Assembly (NCBI RefSeq): GCF_000003605.2
Contig: NW_003137828.1
Location: 743,967-764,035, forward strand
Direction: 5' to 3'
Source of the DNA: Saccoglossus kowalevskii
Taxonomy: Eukaryota; Hemichordata; Enteropneusta; Harrimaniidae
DNA length: 20,069 bases
This document shows, one piece after another, positions 12,201-18,200 of this stretch. Under the pieces are notes generated by a model. It did not search any database, had not been told where the DNA came from, and saw only the letters and a program-made list of their open reading frames with translations. Each line of letters begins with the position of its first letter. Positions within the stretch are counted from its first letter, which is position 1. Position numbers and translations under genes: made by a program.

Positions 12201-15200
12201 ATGTAATCAGGTTTAAAAACTGCATTACCTGTCATTTAGGCTGGTAGATGTATACATCAACTTGCAAATGGTTGAACAGACTACGACTAACAAGTTACAT
12301 TCATTGTTCTCATTTCAGTCAATGTTTTAATGGAAAGTGGGACAAATGTACAGACATAGTTTGCGAAGGTGAGTGTATTAATTCAATGCTATATATTGCC
12401 GTACGAGACATTATTCCTAGTACTATTGAAGCAATAGGTCATGTTATATTAGTAACACTATACAAAGCATCCATTCTCTTCCACGGATATTGTTCTATCA
12501 CTTGTCTACAAGTTGTACATTTCTTCATGTTCTACCCTAGTAAAAGTGGAATGGAATTAATTTCATTAATTGTTCGGAATGATTGCTGGATTCAGTTCTG
12601 GTCTATCTGCTTGGTGCTGGTTGATAACTTGAAAGTTCGTTTTTTATAGGTACCTGCACGGTGTCGGGAGACCCACACTACCGTACGTTTGATGGTCGAC
12701 CATACAACTTTCTGAGCCTTAGGGAATGTTCCTACACATTAGTTATGGACTGTTTTTCATTGGAAAAATATTATCGCATTATCATGGAAGAAAGCGCCCC
12801 CTGTGGACACACTCAGGATGCATTGGATTGTTCGAAGTCTGTTATGATAGAGTTGGATGGAGATGTAGTAAAATTGAAAAGAAACCAGGAAGTGGTTGTC
12901 AACGGAGTTGAACTTGTTCATACACCATACGCCCTCAACGGAATATATATAGAAAAATTGTCGTCAATGTATTTGAAGGTACGAACTAGTATTTGTCACG
13001 TAAGCACGATTTGGGGATATGGCTTAGCAGGTGAATTACGTAATTGTATATTGAGTGGCAGGTGATAAATGGGTATTCACTGAACTGAGCTTTAAAAATG
13101 CAGTATATTGGTGACCAATATTACGATTTATCATGAAATAAGATTTCATGCTACACACAACGAAATGCACGTGTTGAAGTTCTGATTGTTAAATAAAAAC
13201 GCCGCGGCACATGCAGTTTTCATCGGCAGAAAAGTTAGTGTTCTGTCAAACACAGACAATAGTACAAAACGTGTTCGTTCATGTTGCATTTGATGGATTC
13301 AGTCTTCTGCTGCCACAGGATAGTTGGAAATAAATGTGTCAAAAGTTATTCATCTAAAATAGATTTTTGTTGGTGAACGTTTTTCGTTCGTGGGTCTGTT
13401 TTATGATTGTGTACCTTATTGAGCAGTTAACTTGTGCGATTTTTGTAGGTAACGCTGTCCAATGGTATTCGTATATTCTGGGATAATCATATGCGTGTCA
13501 GGATAAAGATTAGTACGGCTCATTATAATCAGACTTGTGGTTTATGTGGAACTTTCAACAATAACCAACTAGATGATTTTTACACGCCTGATGGTAAGAT
13601 TCCAAAACGTGCTTTAACAGTCTCGTTAAATTAGACTGGGTATACTTGCACCTAGTCTTCATTAGTCGTGTTCTTGTCAAATTACACGAATGTGATATTG
13701 CAAGTTTTCATGGAATCTCCATTGGCTGCCATCTTTATTGCAAATTCATAGAATGATAAAAATGAACATGTTGCGACATATCAATATGCATTGCAATGAT
13801 TTTGATTTTTAAAATTAATATAACTCCGATAAATATTGCGTTCTTGATTATATTGCAGGCGACATCGAATCAACTCCTGAAGCATTTGGTAATAAATTTA
13901 AGGTCGTTGAAAATTGTCCAGATGTTTCAATTGACGATACGATGACCCCTCACCCTTGTGACCTTTACTCTCAGAGAGCAGACGTGGCAAAAGATATATG
14001 TGGAAGGCTCAAATCAGACGATACATTTTCAGGTAAGTCTATGCTTGTTTTAGTTGATGCATTATATCCTGAACACCGCATTGGAATATTTACATGATGA
14101 AATTCTCCAATCGACGTACAGTGAGTGAATTGAATGAAATAGGCAGTCTATTCAAACTTGCGTTTTGTAAGACGTATTATAGTTTTCGACACCGGCAAAA
14201 GTGTAATATCGACTAGAAAACGTTGGTCTCTAAACAATATTGTACAATTCTAAGCCATTAACGAGGGCGTTGCCTTTCAGCTTGCCATGACCAAGTGAAC
14301 CCGGAGCTCTACTACGAGAACTGCAGATACGACGTGTGTAGCTGTCAGTCAGATGACTGTCACTGTGATATATTTGCCGACTATGCATACGAATGTGCCA
14401 ACAGAGGTAAAGTGCTAGATTGGAGATCTTCTGTTCACGAATGCAGTAAGTAGATAATAAAGTGACCTGAACTACATGAACTTGACATTCATGTCTGTTT
14501 TTTGTAAATCAATATTTTTCTCTCCCACGTAACTTTTCTGGCCAATCTGCTCGGCAGTCTCGTGCTACGAATGGGTTTTGTTATACTATCAAATATAACA
14601 TTTTAAGGTTTTTCCAATGTCTATTAAAAAACAAGTCTCTCTATATTTATGAAACGATAACTAGCAAGATGATTTTGATTGTCCTGACAAGTCGTGTGGC
14701 GGTTCTATTATGAGCATGCACAGACGTCATCAATAACTTTTGCATGTGGCAAGTGTAAATGCCTGGAGTTTAACGTATATTGTGCTTTCCCATACAGGTG
14801 CACAGTGCGATTGGGGTCTTGTATACAGGGAATGTGGTCTATCGTGCGAGACATCGTGCAACTCCTTGGCAAATGCACAATCGTGTGACGATGAATGTGT
14901 ACCTGGTTGCTCGTGCCCAGTTGGCATGCTGACCGATGTGTATGGCAAGTGTATTTCGATGTCAGAATGCCCATGTGAATATTCTGGAGTTAGTTACAAA
15001 CCGAATGAAATAATACGCCAAGGTTGTGATTACTGGTAAGTATTTTCTATGTACATTGCTAATCGACACGTGATCACTAACGTGCATCGCGAGAAAAAAT
15101 ACTAACACTATAGAACATGATTCATTGTCCCTTCATTTAAAAAGTATTGTGTACAAGTCACAAACTTGTTTGGTCTAGAGTATCGAAAAAATTTGTAAAT

Positions 15201-18200
15201 GTATTTCTAAATAAAATTTACATCATGTCGTGAATCTAAGTATATTTAGACATCCTTTATCACATTCTGGTCACTTAAATGAATTTTATTTTCCCATATT
15301 CCAAAATGATTTACAAAGAATTTGACATTTGAACGAAAAATAAGATTCGAGATGCATCCATCTTTATTGGTGTAACTTCTTTTTCCGTATTATGAAGTAG
15401 ATTAATCTGAGATTAAATCAATCGTTCAACCATACTGGTGCAACATCAAATTCAATGTTATTGTATGTTTTTCATTTAGTCAATGCATAGCTGGTGAATG
15501 GTCCTGTATGGGCGAAGAATGCGACGGAAAGGCGTGCCCAGAACACCAGGTATACACAGAGTGTCTCTCGCAGTGTCCGATGACGTGTGGCAACATGCAC
15601 GAACCCCGCGAATGCTCAGCAGTCGGATGTTTCCGTGGATGTCAGTGCGACATCATGACTGTCTGGAACGGATACGAATGCATTTTCCCCATCGATTGTC
15701 CCTGCCACCATGGTGGACGAAGCTATCAGTACGGGGAGACAATACAAGTAAAATGCAACAAATGGTTCGTCTAATATTCTTGTAGTTTGACTTATCTTAA
15801 TATTTACATTTGTTCTATGTGGGTCACAATTCAAAGTTCGATCATTGTAATAGATATTACTGTCATTTTGGAGTTGAATATTCAAAACTTGTAGAAAATG
15901 GAAAATTTATATTGATATATCTGTCGTTTAATTTCAGTTTCTGTGATGGTAGAAGATGGCAATGTGAAACTCGGACTTGTCCAGGTAATTATCAATGTTA
16001 ATGCGATTAACTTGTTAACTTAATTAACCTTCAGCAGGACATGCTGTGATGAATAAATATCCCGTTTTTATCTTTAATTCTAGATCAAATGTTTACTTTG
16101 GCGCTAAATTTAAAATGCCTCGACGTTAAGCCAAACATAGTTCCGAAAAGAATTCTTGCAAGAGTGAATCCCTTTTCATTCCCGTTCAATGCAGATTATC
16201 ACTTAAGTGGTATCGCATACTGATCTTCAAATTTTCTATAATCAGCCATAAAATGTATAATATGCAGATTATTTTCACAATATTAACATTTACCAAATTT
16301 CGATCTAATTTTTAACTGTAGCGAAACGCCATAGCTATGAGGCGTTAAATCAAATTGCTATATAGCGGGTAAATTAACTAAAATTCTATTCACAATTCCA
16401 AACTATAAGTGTGTGGCACCAAGTCGCTACAATAATACCATTCAAGCTACACAATAAACTTGTTAAAACCAGTTATGCACATTGCACAATTCTCTCCTAA
16501 ACTAATAAACACAATTAAAACGCAAAGTAATGTATCAAGTTTGTTGAAATTGATTAGTCTACTGTAATATAATTGTTGAAATATTATTCTGTGTCTTGAT
16601 ATGCTAGTAAATTTGACATTTAACAGCTGGCTCTTCGGTTATTGTGATTAACGGTATTTTATGTTATGTTTAGGTGCATGTGTAGCCTGGGGAGATCCTC
16701 ATTACGTCACGTACGACGGAAAAATGTTCGATTTCCAAGGATCGTGCGAGTACGTGTTGACACGTAGCACTGCTTCTAATCCTTTCTTCTTCAGTATAAT
16801 TGTGAATAACGTGCCTTGTGGAACCAGTAGTGTAACGTGCGTCAAAGAAATTTCTATCACTATAGGTACGTCTTATTGCAGATGAAAGTCTGTCTTGTAT
16901 ACTCTTTAAACTACCTATCACGTACTTGCGAGTATGGTGCAAATATTAACATAAACTTGAAAAAAGTTTATTACAGACGCGTTAAATTGATGAATAGGGG
17001 GATTTTGTATTTATGCATATCGCCAACTAATTAAAAACCATTTGAGGTGTTAGTAGTTGTATCAACTTCATTAACGGGTAGAGTATGTAGTTCTGCCTAG
17101 AACTAGTTATTTACAAGGTTAACAGTGCGTGCCTTTGTTTAAATATTATTTGCATAACTGAATTCAGCGTACACGTTGTCATTAAAGATGCAATATGCAC
17201 GAGAACGTCGCATTTTTAATATAAATACATCGAACTACGATTTACCGTGACCTAAAAACGTTTTTTTTTTGTAGCACACGATTATTAGTTTAATGCAATT
17301 TTAAACCGCATCTACAGTGGCAGTTGGTACGTACAAGAAAAATCGCTGCACATGCGTATCAGTTTAGATTTATTTCATGTAATACTTTTCCTGTAAACGT
17401 AAGATTAGATGAAAACGGATTTGGACAACAGTATGGTGTACCACCTTTCTGTTCATGTTGCATCTTTGAATAAGAATGCCAATTGAAAACAATAATACGG
17501 ATGCACACTCCAAATACCCTCCGACAAGTTTTTATTGGCCATTTTAACACTCCCATAGGTTAGTTGCAGGACGCTTCTTGCATGCACCGATAATGTCAAA
17601 TTAACATCTTCTTAATTGTAGTCAAAGAACGTGCTGCCAGGCACCTACACCAACTATTGTTATCACGTGGTCGCGGCCCCGAAGTGATTGGATATGGGTC
17701 TGCTTTTGAAATCAGCGAGGTTGGACAATTTGTGTTTATTCATACGTCTATTGGTTTAACAATACAATGGGACAGAGGTACATCCGTACAAGTGAAACTA
17801 GAGCCCTTGCACAAAGGAAAGGCGAGTATAAAGCAAATCATTCATTTCATGGAATCTCTATCGTGACTAGTTCTTATCCTGGTTTAGAGCCGCAAAGTAC
17901 ACCGGTTTATATTATGGCACATAATGCAAAGCGAACAGTCTCCACTGTAATGATGGAATGTGTAGTTCGATCAATTATTCCGGAACCTGGTTACATCAAC
18001 ATTTGCGCCACTTTGTGGGACGTATGCTATATTCCATAGGATAGCTAAATACATTGGGTTTGTCGTGTCGATTATATTCGTAATAGATTTATTGCTATTT
18101 TCTGGGTGGAACAGTTTGGTCGCAAGCGGCCAAGCGATTTTTAAACTTACTGGTCATTGATGCTCTGGAAAGCAAGCGCATTAATAAATTTGAATGTTAC

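Noticed and set aside
17775-17782. GT donor AGAG|GTACAT as an alternative end of the VWD3 middle exon
   Set aside because: It would remove the conserved [10 protein letters not shown] strand and end in phase 1, which does not fit the phase-0 acceptor at 18208.
17767-18039. Long open frame running from the VWD3 exon across the next intron
   Set aside because: It is in a different frame from the VWD3 reading, shows no domain features, and the VWD homology resumes at 18208 in the proper phase.
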